The translations under genes were made by a program, and so were the position numbers. This document shows positions 9,067 through 17,806 of a stretch of 64,000 nt of DNA, in pieces. Numbering within the stretch: position 1 is the first letter of the stretch; each line of letters starts with the position of its first letter. A model generated the notes under the pieces. That model did no database searches. It saw only the letters and a program-made list of their open reading frames with translations, and had not been told where the DNA came from. Origin of the DNA: Sphingobium sp. SCG-1 (GTDB lineage Bacteria > Pseudomonadota > Alphaproteobacteria > Sphingomonadales > Sphingomonadaceae); assembly GCF_002953135.1 (NCBI RefSeq), contig NZ_CP026372.1, forward strand, positions 1,426,001-1,490,000, in the 5' to 3' direction.

Positions 9067-10037
9067 TGAAGCTCACCCACATTCGCGACGTCATCGCCGT
9101 TGCCGAGCGGGGAAGTTTGCGCGCGGCAGCGCGGCATCTCGGGGTTGCACAGCCGGCCATCACGCGAAGCATACGCGAAGTCGAGAACATTCTGGGCGTG
9201 GTCCTGTTCGAGCGTCACACCCGGGGCGTCGTAACAACGGCGATGGGCGAGACCTTTTTGCGGCGCGCAGTTGTTGTGCAGAACGAGTTGAGACTTGCCC
9301 AGGACGAGATCGAGCAAATTCGTGGCGCCGAATCTGGGCATATCTCTGTTGTGCTTTCCACGGCGTCGCATCTAACGCTGCTACCACGCGCACTGGAGCG
9401 GTTTCGCCGGCGTTTCCCTCACATCGTCTTGCACGTCCGAGAAGGCCTGATCGCGAATTGCGAACCCCTGCTGCAGGACGGTTCCTGCGATTTCTATATC
9501 GGCCCGCTTGCCGGCTGCCAGCCATCTCACCAGTTCCTCGTCGAGAAGCTCTTCGACAGTCGCAGCGTTGTCCTCGCTCGAAAGGGGCATGCGCTAGCTG
9601 GATCCGTTTCGCTGGCCGATTTGGTTCCGGGGAAATGGCTAAGCGCTGCCGACGCTATCGCCGACGACAACGAGCTCGACTCGCTGTTCGCACGAAACGG
9701 CTTGCCGGCCCCTGTGGTCGAGATGTTTGGCGGTTGCGGCCTGACGACCTTGATCGCAGCGGTCAGCTCCGACCTGTTGGCGCTGGTCCCCGACCAATGG
9801 CTCGTTCTTCCCAATATCTACACGATGTTCGAGACGATCAACGTCGCAGAAGAGCTTCCGAGCTCGATGACATGCGTAGTGCGCAGGGCCCATCTCCCGC
9901 TCACGCCTGCTGCCGAATATCTATGCGACACCCTGCGTTGGGCCAGCCAGGTCTATGTCGCTGCTGTCACGCACGGACACAAGCACGCCCTGTTCTCCGA
10001 CAAGCCACCGCTGGGTCTTGTTCGCGCGCTCGGCTGA
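9066..10037 (+). CDS. LysR-family transcriptional regulator
   Basis: A 323-aa LysR regulator. The N-terminal helix-turn-helix (residues about 1-60) contains 'SLRAAARHLGVAQPAITRSI' and 'LGVVLFERHTRGVVTTAMGE'. The rest is the periplasmic-binding-like effector domain. The ATG at 9066 begins the canonical 'MKLTHIRDVIAVAERG'; an upstream in-frame ATG at 8970 would add 32 residues without family resemblance. Its start overlaps the stop of a short leader ORF. It precedes the MATE gene by 39 bases and the catabolic operon from 11771, so it is a plausible pathway-specific activator responding to an intermediate, but this is positional inference. Confidence 0.93.
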   Translation: MKLTHIRDVIAVAERGSLRAAARHLGVAQPAITRSIREVENILGVVLFERHTRGVVTTAMGETFLRRAVVVQNELRLAQDEIEQIRGAESGHISVVLSTASHLTLLPRALERFRRRFPHIVLHVREGLIANCEPLLQDGSCDFYIGPLAGCQPSHQFLVEKLFDSRSVVLARKGHALAGSVSLADLVPGKWLSAADAIADDNELDSLFARNGLPAPVVEMFGGCGLTTLIAAVSSDLLALVPDQWLVLPNIYTMFETINVAEELPSSMTCVVRRAHLPLTPAAEYLCDTLRWASQVYVAAVTHGHKHALFSDKPPLGLVRALG

Positions 10038-10076
10038 GCCTGCGGCGCATCCACGCATAATTAACTGAGATATAGA

Positions 10077-11534
10077 ATGGCGCGACGCCCTCAACATGCT
10101 GGTCAACATGACCTAACCACAGGGCCGATAGCGTCGAGCCTGCTCGCGTTCGCGTTGCCAACGCTCGCTTCGAATGTCCTCCAGACGCTCAACGGTTCGG
10201 TCAACGCGATCTGGGTCGGCCGTTTCCTTGGAGAAAGCGCCCTCGCCGCGACCGCGAACGCGAACATCATCATGTTCCTCATGTCGAGCGCGGTGTTCGG
10301 TTTCGGCATGGCAGCGGCGATTTTGGTGGGCCAGAGCTTTGGCCGGCGCGACGTTGACAGTGCGCGTCGCGCTTTCGGTTCCGCTGTCGGCATGGTCGTT
10401 GTCGGCTCAATGATCATCGCGACGCTCGGCTGGATTTTTGCACCAAATATTCTGCATGTACTTGCCACCCCGGGGGCCGCCCTGGCGTTCGCGCTTTCCT
10501 ATCTCCGCGTCATTTTCATCGGGCTGCCAGCCTCAATGTTGCTGGTGCTGCTCACTGGTGGACTGCGCGGTTCGGGCGACTCCCTTACCCCCTTCTGGTT
10601 CATGGGGCTTACAGTTCTGCTCGACGCCACGCTGAACCCCGTCTTTATCCTTGGTCTTGGGCCGTTTCCCGCGATGGGAATCGCTGGCTCGGCCATGGCA
10701 ACGCTGATTGCAAATGTCGTCTCTGTGGCCGCGATGCTCGGCTACATCTATCGGCGCAATCTGCCGATCCGGCTTCGCGGAGCGGAATGGCAATATCTTC
10801 TGCCGGGCCGCGCCTTGGCCACGACCATTGTCGCAAAGGGCCTCCCGATGGGAGCGCAGATGGTGGTGGTGTCGGTCGCCGGGTTGACCATGATCGGCCT
10901 CGTCAATCGGCTTGGAGTCGATACGGCCGCTGCCTATGGAATCTCGCTCCAGCTGTGGGCTTATATTCAGATGCCCGCGGTCGCGATCGGCGCCGCAGTC
11001 AGCGCCATGGTTGCGCAGAATATCGGTGCCGGACGGTGGGACCGGGTTTCGCGCATTACTACCGCGGGTCTTCTGATAGGCTTGGCGGTCACGAGCACGA
11101 TGGTGACTTTCATCTTGCTGTTCGACCGTCCCATTATGACGCTCTTTCTAGGCTCGCACAGCCCGGCCTTGCCTATCGCCAGCCATATCCAGCTTATCGC
11201 GAGCTGGAACTTCTCCCTTTTCGCGATGACCATGACCTACTTCGCCGCAACGCGCGCGAACGGCGCGGTCATGGTTCCCCTGCTGACACTGCTGGTCGCG
11301 TTCTTCCCCGTGCGCATTGGTTTCGCCTTCATCGCCAAACCATGGCTCCAAGCCGACGCTCTCTGGTGGAGTTTCCCTGTCGGTTCAATCGCGGCGCTCG
11401 GGATAGCCGCGACATATTATTATCACGGCGGCTGGCGCCGGAACGTACTCAAGGTGGCGCCAACGCCTCTCGAGACCGATGATGGCGTCGAGGCCGTCGC
11501 AACCGACGTTGGGCGGCAGCATCCCAATGGTTGA
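10077..11534 (+). CDS. MATE-family multidrug/toxin efflux transporter
   Basis: An inner-membrane antiporter of 485 aa, normal for the family, with about 12 hydrophobic segments in two homologous halves. The MatE pattern is clear: 'IASSLLAFALPTLASNVLQT' and 'NAIWVGRFLGESALAATANA' in the first half, and 'MGAQMVVVSVAGLTMIGLVN' opening the second. It lies 39 bases after LysR and may share its transcript. In this context it could export a toxic aromatic intermediate or by-product, or the substrate itself. No inner-membrane importer for the TonB receptors' cargo is recognisable elsewhere in the window. Confidence 0.93.
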   Translation: MARRPQHAGQHDLTTGPIASSLLAFALPTLASNVLQTLNGSVNAIWVGRFLGESALAATANANIIMFLMSSAVFGFGMAAAILVGQSFGRRDVDSARRAFGSAVGMVVVGSMIIATLGWIFAPNILHVLATPGAALAFALSYLRVIFIGLPASMLLVLLTGGLRGSGDSLTPFWFMGLTVLLDATLNPVFILGLGPFPAMGIAGSAMATLIANVVSVAAMLGYIYRRNLPIRLRGAEWQYLLPGRALATTIVAKGLPMGAQMVVVSVAGLTMIGLVNRLGVDTAAAYGISLQLWAYIQMPAVAIGAAVSAMVAQNIGAGRWDRVSRITTAGLLIGLAVTSTMVTFILLFDRPIMTLFLGSHSPALPIASHIQLIASWNFSLFAMTMTYFAATRANGAVMVPLLTLLVAFFPVRIGFAFIAKPWLQADALWWSFPVGSIAALGIAATYYYHGGWRRNVLKVAPTPLETDDGVEAVATDVGRQHPNG

Positions 11535-11770
11535 ACTGCGGCCACACCCCGTTCGTCCCAACTGGCGCCGCGATACGTGCAGCCGCGGCGCTGGCTTTGA
11601 TTTGGCCCAAGTCGGCCGCTCACAAGCATCCCGCCGCAGGCAGGGCGCACGCAATCACTTCTCCTCGAGGGAGCATGACGAAGGCGCGCGCCCACTTTGC
11701 AAAAGCACAGCCCGAACCAATCGGCCGAAACGCGCCGCGCCCTCTTTCAGCAAGGCCAAGGAAGCCGCAC

Positions 11771-13492
11771 ATGCCAATTGAAGATATTGATCTGCTGATC
11801 GTCGGTGCAGGTCCCGCGGGGCTTCTTGCATCTATCATCGCCTCGAAGCTCGGCCTAACGCACCAGGTTGTCGAGCGGCGCGCGGGACTTCACACCGAGC
11901 CGTCCGCCCATGTGCTTAAAACCCATAGTATGGAGGTATATCGCCGCCTCGGCATGGCCCACTCGATTGTCGCCCAAGGCACGCCTGAAAGCCTTCAGCA
12001 ATGTGTGACGTGGTGCGAGAGCGTCACCGGCGTCATCTACGGCAAGCTGAATCTGGTCGGCCAGAAGGGCAGGGTGCCTCGTTTCACCGAAATCAGCCCT
12101 GCCCATTCAGTCAATATTCCGCAGAGCGTCGTCGAGCCGATCCTCCATGCGCGCGCGAAAGCGCTCGGCGGCGATAACATCGTATCGTTCGAAACGTACT
12201 TTCGCGGCTTTTCGCAGGATGGTGACGGCGTCATCTCGACGCTTGAGGATGGGGCAGGGACGCGCGCAGTTCGGTCGCGCTTTCTGATTGGCGCCGATGG
12301 CGCTGGCAGCCGCGTGCGGCGCGCAGCCGGAATTGATGTCGAGGGTCCGCCAGCGCTCGCGAACTTCCTGGCGATCCACATCCATTCCGACGTCCGCCCG
12401 CTGCTTGAGCGAGCACCCGGCGTCCTTTTCTTCATTCACACACCCGACCTCGAAGGCTTCTTCATCATGCACCAGCCTAACGGCTCCCAGGTGCTTATGA
12501 TGCGGTACGACCCTGATCTTACGCCGTTCGAGAGCTTTGGTGAGGCTCAGTGCCGCGATATCATTCGGCAAGCGATAGGCGCAGATCATGCGTTCACCGT
12601 GGCGGCCATCGATCGCTGGGCCATGACAGCGCAGGTCGCGCGCGACTATCGCCGGGGCCGTGTGCTTCTGGTCGGTGACGCAGCCCACCGCTTTCCTCCG
12701 ACGGGTGGTTTGGGTCTCAACACTGGTGTCGAAGACGTCGAAAACCTGATCTGGAAGCTCGGCGCGGTGCTGCGCGGGCACGCAAACATGACGCTCCTCG
12801 ACAGCTTTGCCGAGGAATGCCGTCCGATCGCGATACGCAACACCAAGCAATCCGTCACGAACCGAATCCGCATGGCGGAAGTTGCAGCCGCAATCGGGGC
12901 AGATGGCAGCGATGCCGACTTCCGTGCAGCAATCGAGGAGTTGAGATCCGATCCCGGGGGCGCCCGTGCGCAGGCGGCACAGCAGGCAGTCGACGACCAG
13001 CTGCCGCATTTCTCGTTCCTCGAACTGGAAATGGCCGCCACGCCGCTCAGCGGCGCCTTCTTGCCTGCCGAGCGGTCCGTCGCGCAGCCGCTCGCGCCGG
13101 TCGAAGGCTATCTGCCCAGCTTTGCTCCGGGCAGCCACATCCCGCATCTGTGGATCGCCCCGGATGTGTCCACCATCGACATGCTGCGCTTTGATAGTTT
13201 CACGCTGTTCGTGCCCAAAGAGGACGAGGCTGCATGGCGGTCCGCCGTGGCGGAGCTACCGGGGCAGGGGATGCCCGTGGGCGTGGTCGCGCTCTCAGGA
13301 GATATGCGGTCCGATCGAGCGAGCGCTGCCGACTATTGGGGCGACACGCCTTATGCTGTTCTCGTTCGTCCCGATGGGCGCATCGCCTGGGTCGAGCCTG
13401 CGGCGCTTCGGGACCGCGCCGGCGCGCTGCGCGACGCGCTGCACAAAGTCACACGCGCTGCGGAGCATCCCGACGAGGCGGCGGCAGCATGA
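11771..13492 (+). CDS. FAD-dependent aromatic hydroxylase (PheA/MhpA-type, FAD_binding_3)
   Basis: A 573-aa class A flavoprotein monooxygenase that would use NAD(P)H and O2 to hydroxylate a phenolic ring. The Rossmann motif 'LLIVGAGPAGLLAS' is at residues 8-21. The 'GADGAGSRVRRA' DG motif is near 175, and 'VLLVGDAAHRFPPTGGLGLN' near 298 is the second FAD-binding (GD) motif. A C-terminal thioredoxin-like domain ('RFDSFTLFVPKED' to 'VRPDGRIAWVEPA') is typical of phenol or polyketide hydroxylases. Start ATG at 11771 has AAGGA eight bases upstream and begins the FAD domain; an earlier ATG at 11675 is possible but adds unrelated sequence. First gene of the ring-cleavage operon. A related hydroxylase is encoded at 34892-36634. 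Confidence 0.93.
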   Translation: MPIEDIDLLIVGAGPAGLLASIIASKLGLTHQVVERRAGLHTEPSAHVLKTHSMEVYRRLGMAHSIVAQGTPESLQQCVTWCESVTGVIYGKLNLVGQKGRVPRFTEISPAHSVNIPQSVVEPILHARAKALGGDNIVSFETYFRGFSQDGDGVISTLEDGAGTRAVRSRFLIGADGAGSRVRRAAGIDVEGPPALANFLAIHIHSDVRPLLERAPGVLFFIHTPDLEGFFIMHQPNGSQVLMMRYDPDLTPFESFGEAQCRDIIRQAIGADHAFTVAAIDRWAMTAQVARDYRRGRVLLVGDAAHRFPPTGGLGLNTGVEDVENLIWKLGAVLRGHANMTLLDSFAEECRPIAIRNTKQSVTNRIRMAEVAAAIGADGSDADFRAAIEELRSDPGGARAQAAQQAVDDQLPHFSFLELEMAATPLSGAFLPAERSVAQPLAPVEGYLPSFAPGSHIPHLWIAPDVSTIDMLRFDSFTLFVPKEDEAAWRSAVAELPGQGMPVGVVALSGDMRSDRASAADYWGDTPYAVLVRPDGRIAWVEPAALRDRAGALRDALHKVTRAAEHPDEAAAA

Positions 13493-13580
13493 AACGCGTG
13501 GTCCTAATATCGCCGCCACGCCGCAGAGGACGGCTCGCCGCGTGCCCGAGCTGCACATCATATTTTCAAGGAGACCTGAT

Positions 13581-14429
13581 TTGAAACTCGTGAGCTTCAC
13601 CACCGACAACGGTCCGAGCTTCGGCGTGCTTCGTGAAGATGGCATCATCGATGCGGGCGCGCGTATGCCGCAATATGCTGATCTGACGGCAGCGCTGGGA
13701 GATCTGCCGGGCCTCGAAGCCCTGGCGGGCGATCCGGCGGACTATCCGCTCGGTTCGGTTAAGCTTCTCCCGCCCATCCCGCGTTCGAGCCGCATCATCT
13801 GCGTAGGCCTGAACTATAAGACCCACATTGCCGAGACCGGTAATGAGCCACCAGCCTTTCCAAGTCTGTTCCCCCGCTATCCCGACTCCATCGTCGCGGA
13901 CGGCGAGCCGATCATTCGCCCGCGGGTATCGGTAACGCTCGATTTCGAAGGCGAACTGGCCGTCGTCATCAGCAAACCAGGCCGGAACATCCCGGTAGAT
14001 GCGGCGCTCGACCATGTCGCAGGTTACGCCTGTTTCAACGACGGATCGATCCGAGAATTCCAACGCCATACCAACCAGGTTTTGCCCGGAAAGAATTTCC
14101 ACCGCACGGGCAGCTTCGGACCTTGGCTCGTTACCAAAGACGAGGCCGGCGACGTAAACGACCTCCAGCTCACCACCAGGCTCAATGGTGAAATCGTGCA
14201 GCAGTCCGGGGTCGACGATCTGCTTTTCGGCGTAGAAGCCCTCATCGCCTATGTTTCGCAGATCTGGGAGGTTCAGCCGGGCGACGTGATCGTCACCGGC
14301 ACCCCGGGCGGCGTAGGCGCGCTTCGCAAGCCTCCATTATGGATGAAGCCTGGGGATCTCGTCACCGTGGAAATTGACCGGTTGGGGACATTGTCGAACC
14401 CGGTCGTCGCTGAGGAAGACCTGTTATGA
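13581..14429 (+). CDS. Fumarylacetoacetate hydrolase-family (acylpyruvate-type) hydrolase
   Basis: A 282-aa FAH-fold metal-dependent hydrolase or decarboxylase, which cleaves a C-C bond in 2,4-diketo acids such as acylpyruvates. The fold signature is clear: 'IICVGLNYKTHIAETG' (residues 72-87), the metal-binding 'DFEGELAVV' with E123 and E125, D154 in 'ACFNDGSIRE', 'GKNFHRTGSFGPWLVTKDE', and 'PGDVIVTGTPGGVG'. Translation starts at TTG 13581 behind AAGGAG with seven-base spacing; longer in-frame extensions run through the previous gene and are not homologous. It overlaps the next gene by ATGA. In the operon it would split the ring-fission product of the upstream hydroxylase and downstream VOC enzyme. 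Confidence 0.93.
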   Translation: MKLVSFTTDNGPSFGVLREDGIIDAGARMPQYADLTAALGDLPGLEALAGDPADYPLGSVKLLPPIPRSSRIICVGLNYKTHIAETGNEPPAFPSLFPRYPDSIVADGEPIIRPRVSVTLDFEGELAVVISKPGRNIPVDAALDHVAGYACFNDGSIREFQRHTNQVLPGKNFHRTGSFGPWLVTKDEAGDVNDLQLTTRLNGEIVQQSGVDDLLFGVEALIAYVSQIWEVQPGDVIVTGTPGGVGALRKPPLWMKPGDLVTVEIDRLGTLSNPVVAEEDLL

Positions 14430-14959
14430 CAGCGCCTACCCGCCTCTCCCATATCGTGCACCGAACCAATGAACTTAAAGTGATGTGCGACTGGTACTGC
14501 GCCGTCCTTGAGGCGCATGTCGTGTTCGCCAACGACCGGATCGCCTTCCTCACCTATGACGATGAGCATCACAGAATCGCGTTCGCTGCTACGGCGGAGT
14601 TCGCGCCGCGCCCCACAGTGCCGACCGTCGGGTTCTATCATGTCGCCTTCACGTACGAGACGCTCGGCGATCTGCTCGACACCTACGAGCGGCTCTTAGC
14701 GGCAGGTATCCGCCCATGGCGGACCATCAATCATGGTCCCACCATGTCCTTCTATTATGCCGACCCCGACGGCAATGACGTCGAGCTCCAGGTGGATCGT
14801 TTCAAGGATCCTCTTGACGCACAAACGTGGATGCACGGAACCGCCTTCGCCAACAATCCGATCGGTATTGAGGTGCGGCCGGAGGATCTCCGCCGCCGGC
14901 TCGAGGACGGTGAACCGTTCGATTCCATCATGGTCCGCGAGGATGAACTCGCGCTATGA
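14426..14959 (+). CDS. VOC-family (glyoxalase/extradiol dioxygenase-like) protein
   Basis: A 177-aa single vicinal-oxygen-chelate protein. The expected 2-His-1-Glu metal triad is visible: H9 in 'LSHIVHRT', H72 in 'GFYHVAFTY' and E120 in 'DPDGNDVELQVD'. Such small proteins are commonly annotated as biphenyl-2,3-diol dioxygenases, and here the neighbours (aromatic hydroxylase and FAH hydrolase) support ring cleavage of a catechol or hydroquinone; isomerase activity remains possible. Start overlaps the FAH stop (ATGA), so the two are translationally coupled. A paralogue with the same three ligands lies at 41832-42425 beside the second hydroxylase set. Confidence 0.88.
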   Translation: MTAPTRLSHIVHRTNELKVMCDWYCAVLEAHVVFANDRIAFLTYDDEHHRIAFAATAEFAPRPTVPTVGFYHVAFTYETLGDLLDTYERLLAAGIRPWRTINHGPTMSFYYADPDGNDVELQVDRFKDPLDAQTWMHGTAFANNPIGIEVRPEDLRRRLEDGEPFDSIMVREDELAL

Positions 14960-15058
14960 ATTCGGCGGCTCATCAACCTGCGCGCCCGGGACAAGCAGCC
15001 CGGTCAGGCGCAGCCTCGTTGGCTTTTGGCGCCCAGCTCGACGCGAGAGGGAAATGAA

Positions 15059-15775
15059 GTGATCGACAAACGAGAGGCTACTGCCGAAGACGCGCTTCGT
15101 GACGTTGCGGACGGCGCCACCGTCCTGATCGGTGGCTTCGGCGAAGCTGGTAGCCCTACCGAACTTGTTCATGCCCTTATTGATCAAGGCGCGCGTGACC
15201 TCACGATCGTCAACAATAATGCAGGAAACGGGGAAATGGGCCTCGCACGCCTTCTCCAGGCGGGTCGTGTCCGGAAACTGATCTGTTCCTATCCGCGCAG
15301 CTCGCACAGCTTCGTGTTCAGTGCGCTGTTCAAGAAACGTGAAATCGAGCTCGAGCTCGTGCCACAGGGGACGCTGGCCGAACGGATCAGGGCGGGTGGC
15401 GCCGGCATTCCGGCCTTCTATACACCAACTGCCGTCGGCACAGCCTTGGCCGAAGGTAAGGAAGCGCGCGAGTTCAACGGGCGGGCCTATTTGCTCGAGC
15501 ACGCCATCCAGGGCGATTTCGCGCTCGTCAAAGCGCGCGCGGCCGATCGATGGGGCAATCTCGTCTATAGCAAGGCGGCTCGCAACTTCGGGCCCCTCAT
15601 GGCGATGGCTGCGCGAACAACGCTGGTCCAGGTGCGCGAGCTGGTGGAACTCGGCGACCTAGATGCTGAGGCGATCGTTACGCCGTCCATTTTCGTCGAT
15701 CGGATCGTGCAGATAGCCGAGCCCGTTAGCGAGCGCGAAGAACTCCTAAAACTTGGTCGAAAGAAACTATCGTGA
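15059..15775 (+). CDS. 3-oxoacid CoA-transferase subunit A
   Basis: A 238-aa class I CoA-transferase alpha subunit (PcaI/ScoA/CatI type), which binds CoA and moves it, usually from succinyl-CoA, to a 3-oxo or dicarboxylic acid. The N-terminal 'GATVLIGGFGEAGSPTELVH' is the CoA-transferase signature 1 region. 'NNNAGNGEMGLARLL', 'SYPRSSHSFVF' and 'ELVPQGTLAERIRAGGAG' are also characteristic. The start is GTG 15059 behind GAGAGGG; an upstream ATG at 15026 lacks a good binding site. The stop overlaps the subunit B start. Together with the thiolase at 19945 it could form a 3-oxoadipate-like terminal module. Confidence 0.93.
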   Translation: MIDKREATAEDALRDVADGATVLIGGFGEAGSPTELVHALIDQGARDLTIVNNNAGNGEMGLARLLQAGRVRKLICSYPRSSHSFVFSALFKKREIELELVPQGTLAERIRAGGAGIPAFYTPTAVGTALAEGKEAREFNGRAYLLEHAIQGDFALVKARAADRWGNLVYSKAARNFGPLMAMAARTTLVQVRELVELGDLDAEAIVTPSIFVDRIVQIAEPVSEREELLKLGRKKLS

Positions 15776-16404
15776 GCGGTTGGTCCACTGATGAGATGGC
15801 GACCCGTGCGGCCGCCGATATTGAAAATGGCTGGTTCGTCAATCTCGGCATCGGGCTGCCCGAACGCGTCTCCGATCATATTCCAGAGGGCCGCGAGGTG
15901 ATCCTGCACAGCGAGAATGGAATCCTTGGTATGGGGCCGCGCGCACCCGTCGATCAGGAGGATTCGGATCTCATCAATGCAGGCAAAAACCCCGTCACGC
16001 TTATCGCGGGCGGGGCCTATTTTCACCATGCCGACAGCTTCGCGATGATCCGCGGGGGCCATGTCGACCTCTGCATACTGGGCGCGTTCGAGGTGGCTGC
16101 AAACGGAGACGTTGCAAACTGGTCGAGCGGCAGCGACGAAGTGCCGGCGGTCGGCGGCGCAATGGACCTCGTCGCCGGCGCTCGATTGGTCCGGGTGATC
16201 ATGTCGCAGGTCACGCGCGCCGGCGCACCGAAGCTGCGGGCATCGCTATCGCTCCCTGCCACCGGTCGCGGCGTCGTCGATTGCATCTACACCGATCTGG
16301 CCGTACTTCGCCCGGCCGGAGACCATTATTCCCTTGTCGAACTCGCGCCGGGCATCTCGCTCGACGAGCTCCGCGCGAAGACAAGCGCGCCGGTTCGCGC
16401 GTGA
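15772..16404 (+). CDS. 3-oxoacid CoA-transferase subunit B
   Basis: A 210-aa beta subunit (PcaJ/ScoB type). The catalytic glutamate that forms the CoA thioester is E48 in 'HSENGILGMGP'. 'NLGIGLPERVSDHIP' and 'GGHVDLCILGAFEVAANGD' are conserved family segments. It starts at GTG 15772, overlapping the TGA of subunit A, which is the usual arrangement for co-assembling subunits. The substrate acid is not determined by sequence; in this operon it would be a product of the FAH hydrolase or a downstream keto acid. Confidence 0.93.
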   Translation: MSGWSTDEMATRAAADIENGWFVNLGIGLPERVSDHIPEGREVILHSENGILGMGPRAPVDQEDSDLINAGKNPVTLIAGGAYFHHADSFAMIRGGHVDLCILGAFEVAANGDVANWSSGSDEVPAVGGAMDLVAGARLVRVIMSQVTRAGAPKLRASLSLPATGRGVVDCIYTDLAVLRPAGDHYSLVELAPGISLDELRAKTSAPVRA

Positions 16405-16564
16405 ACCAACGCGTTCCGATCCCTTGGAGCTCTCCGCTTCATGTGGCCGGGGACGTTCGGTCGCCTTGCCATAAAACAGGGCGGCGATCGCGCACGCCCG
16501 ACCGTTGTGAATGGGAAACGGACCTCCTACCGATGACAGCAATCGCGTCGCACGGGCGCAGACA

Positions 16565-17671
16565 ATGAGCACATCCAACCGGCTCGACCGCCGTCACGCG
16601 CTCGCGCTGGTGGGATGGGGTAGCCTTGCAGCGTTATTCCCGCCGTCCGCACGAGCCGCTGCCAGGGACCAACGTATGGACTTGGATGCCCATGGCTGCG
16701 GGGCACCGCAGATTGGCAACATCATCGATGTCCATGCTCACGCAATCCTGCCTTCCTGGATAGACGCCCTCAAGCGAAGCCCGAGCGATATGGCGCCGTT
16801 GGCTGCCATCCCCTGGAGCCCGCAAATGGCCATCGATACGATGGACCAGAACGACATCAGCCTCATGGTGCTGTCAAATCCGCTTGGGACCAGAGGGTTC
16901 GCGGGTTCGGACGCCAACCAGCTGGCGCAACGCATGAATAACGAACTTGCGGCGATGGTCTCGGCTCATCCGCGCCGCTTCGGCGCTTTCGCCGCCCTTC
17001 CTCTGACCGATGTCGAGGCCAGCCTGGTCGAGCTCGACCGTGCCCTCGGGTCGCTCGCCCTTGACGGTGTCTGCCTTCAGACCAACGCGGACGGCGCGTA
17101 TCTCGGTGATGGAAGATTCGACCCGCTGTTCGCTGAACTGGACCGCCGTCGCGCTGTCGCCTTCGTCCATCCGGTAGCGCCAAAGTTTCAAGCCAGTATC
17201 GGCCTGCCGTTCAGCCCCGGCATCATGGAGTTCATGTTCGACACCACCCGAGCCGTCGCCAGCATGGTGTTTTCGGGCATGCGCAGCCGCTATCGGAACT
17301 TCACCTATATCGCTACCCATGGCGGGGGTACAATTCCCTATCTCGCCGAGCGCTTCGCGACTGACAATATGCTCCCGCAGGGCGGCTACCGCGTCGCCAT
17401 GAGCGCGGACGATATTCGCCGCGATCTGCGGAGTTTCATATTCGATCTAACCTCGGCGACAAGCGCCGGTAGCATCGCGGCCCTCAGAGCGCTGGCGCCC
17501 GCCGATAACATCGTGATGGGCTTCGACTATCCAATGCGGCACCGCGAGAAGATCGCCGAGGCGCTCGCGGACATCCTTCGTTCCCCGTCGATAGCAAACG
17601 CAGACCTGCCTGGTCTTTGTTGCGGAAACGCACTCCGATTGCTGCCTACCGTCGCGCGGAGACTGAACTGA
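16565..17671 (+). CDS. Tat-exported amidohydrolase (ACMSD-like metal-dependent decarboxylase/hydrolase)
   Basis: A 368-aa amidohydrolase_2 family enzyme. Metal-site motifs are 'IIDVHAHAI' (H57, H59), 'AFVHPVAP', 'YIATHGGG' and 'NIVMGFDYPM' with the conserved Asp. Members of this family decarboxylate aromatic or muconate-semialdehyde-type acids or hydrolyse lactones. The N-terminus 'RLDRRHALALVGWGSLAALF' followed by 'PPSARAAA' looks like a Tat signal with twin Arg at 9-10, which would put the enzyme in the periplasm. The ATG at 16565 was chosen because it opens this signal. An exported enzyme inside a CoA-ester operon is unexpected and suggests an early step on the imported substrate. Confidence 0.86.
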   Translation: MSTSNRLDRRHALALVGWGSLAALFPPSARAAARDQRMDLDAHGCGAPQIGNIIDVHAHAILPSWIDALKRSPSDMAPLAAIPWSPQMAIDTMDQNDISLMVLSNPLGTRGFAGSDANQLAQRMNNELAAMVSAHPRRFGAFAALPLTDVEASLVELDRALGSLALDGVCLQTNADGAYLGDGRFDPLFAELDRRRAVAFVHPVAPKFQASIGLPFSPGIMEFMFDTTRAVASMVFSGMRSRYRNFTYIATHGGGTIPYLAERFATDNMLPQGGYRVAMSADDIRRDLRSFIFDLTSATSAGSIAALRALAPADNIVMGFDYPMRHREKIAEALADILRSPSIANADLPGLCCGNALRLLPTVARRLN

Positions 17672-17806
17672 TGGAAAGTCTATCAGTGACGTCAGACCTG
17701 AAGCCGGGGTCGCTGGAGCCGGCCGCGCGCGTTGGCCGATCGGCCTACGCCGCGCGGCGCGTAGCAGCCCTCTCGGCCGATGCCCTTCAATCGATAGAGA
17801 CGGCCC

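Noticed and set aside
17672..17806. GGCCGATCGGCC as a fourth copy of the regulon operator
   Set aside because: It shares only the central CCGATCGG, lacks the flanking AT and the TTGACG/TATRCG promoter spacing.
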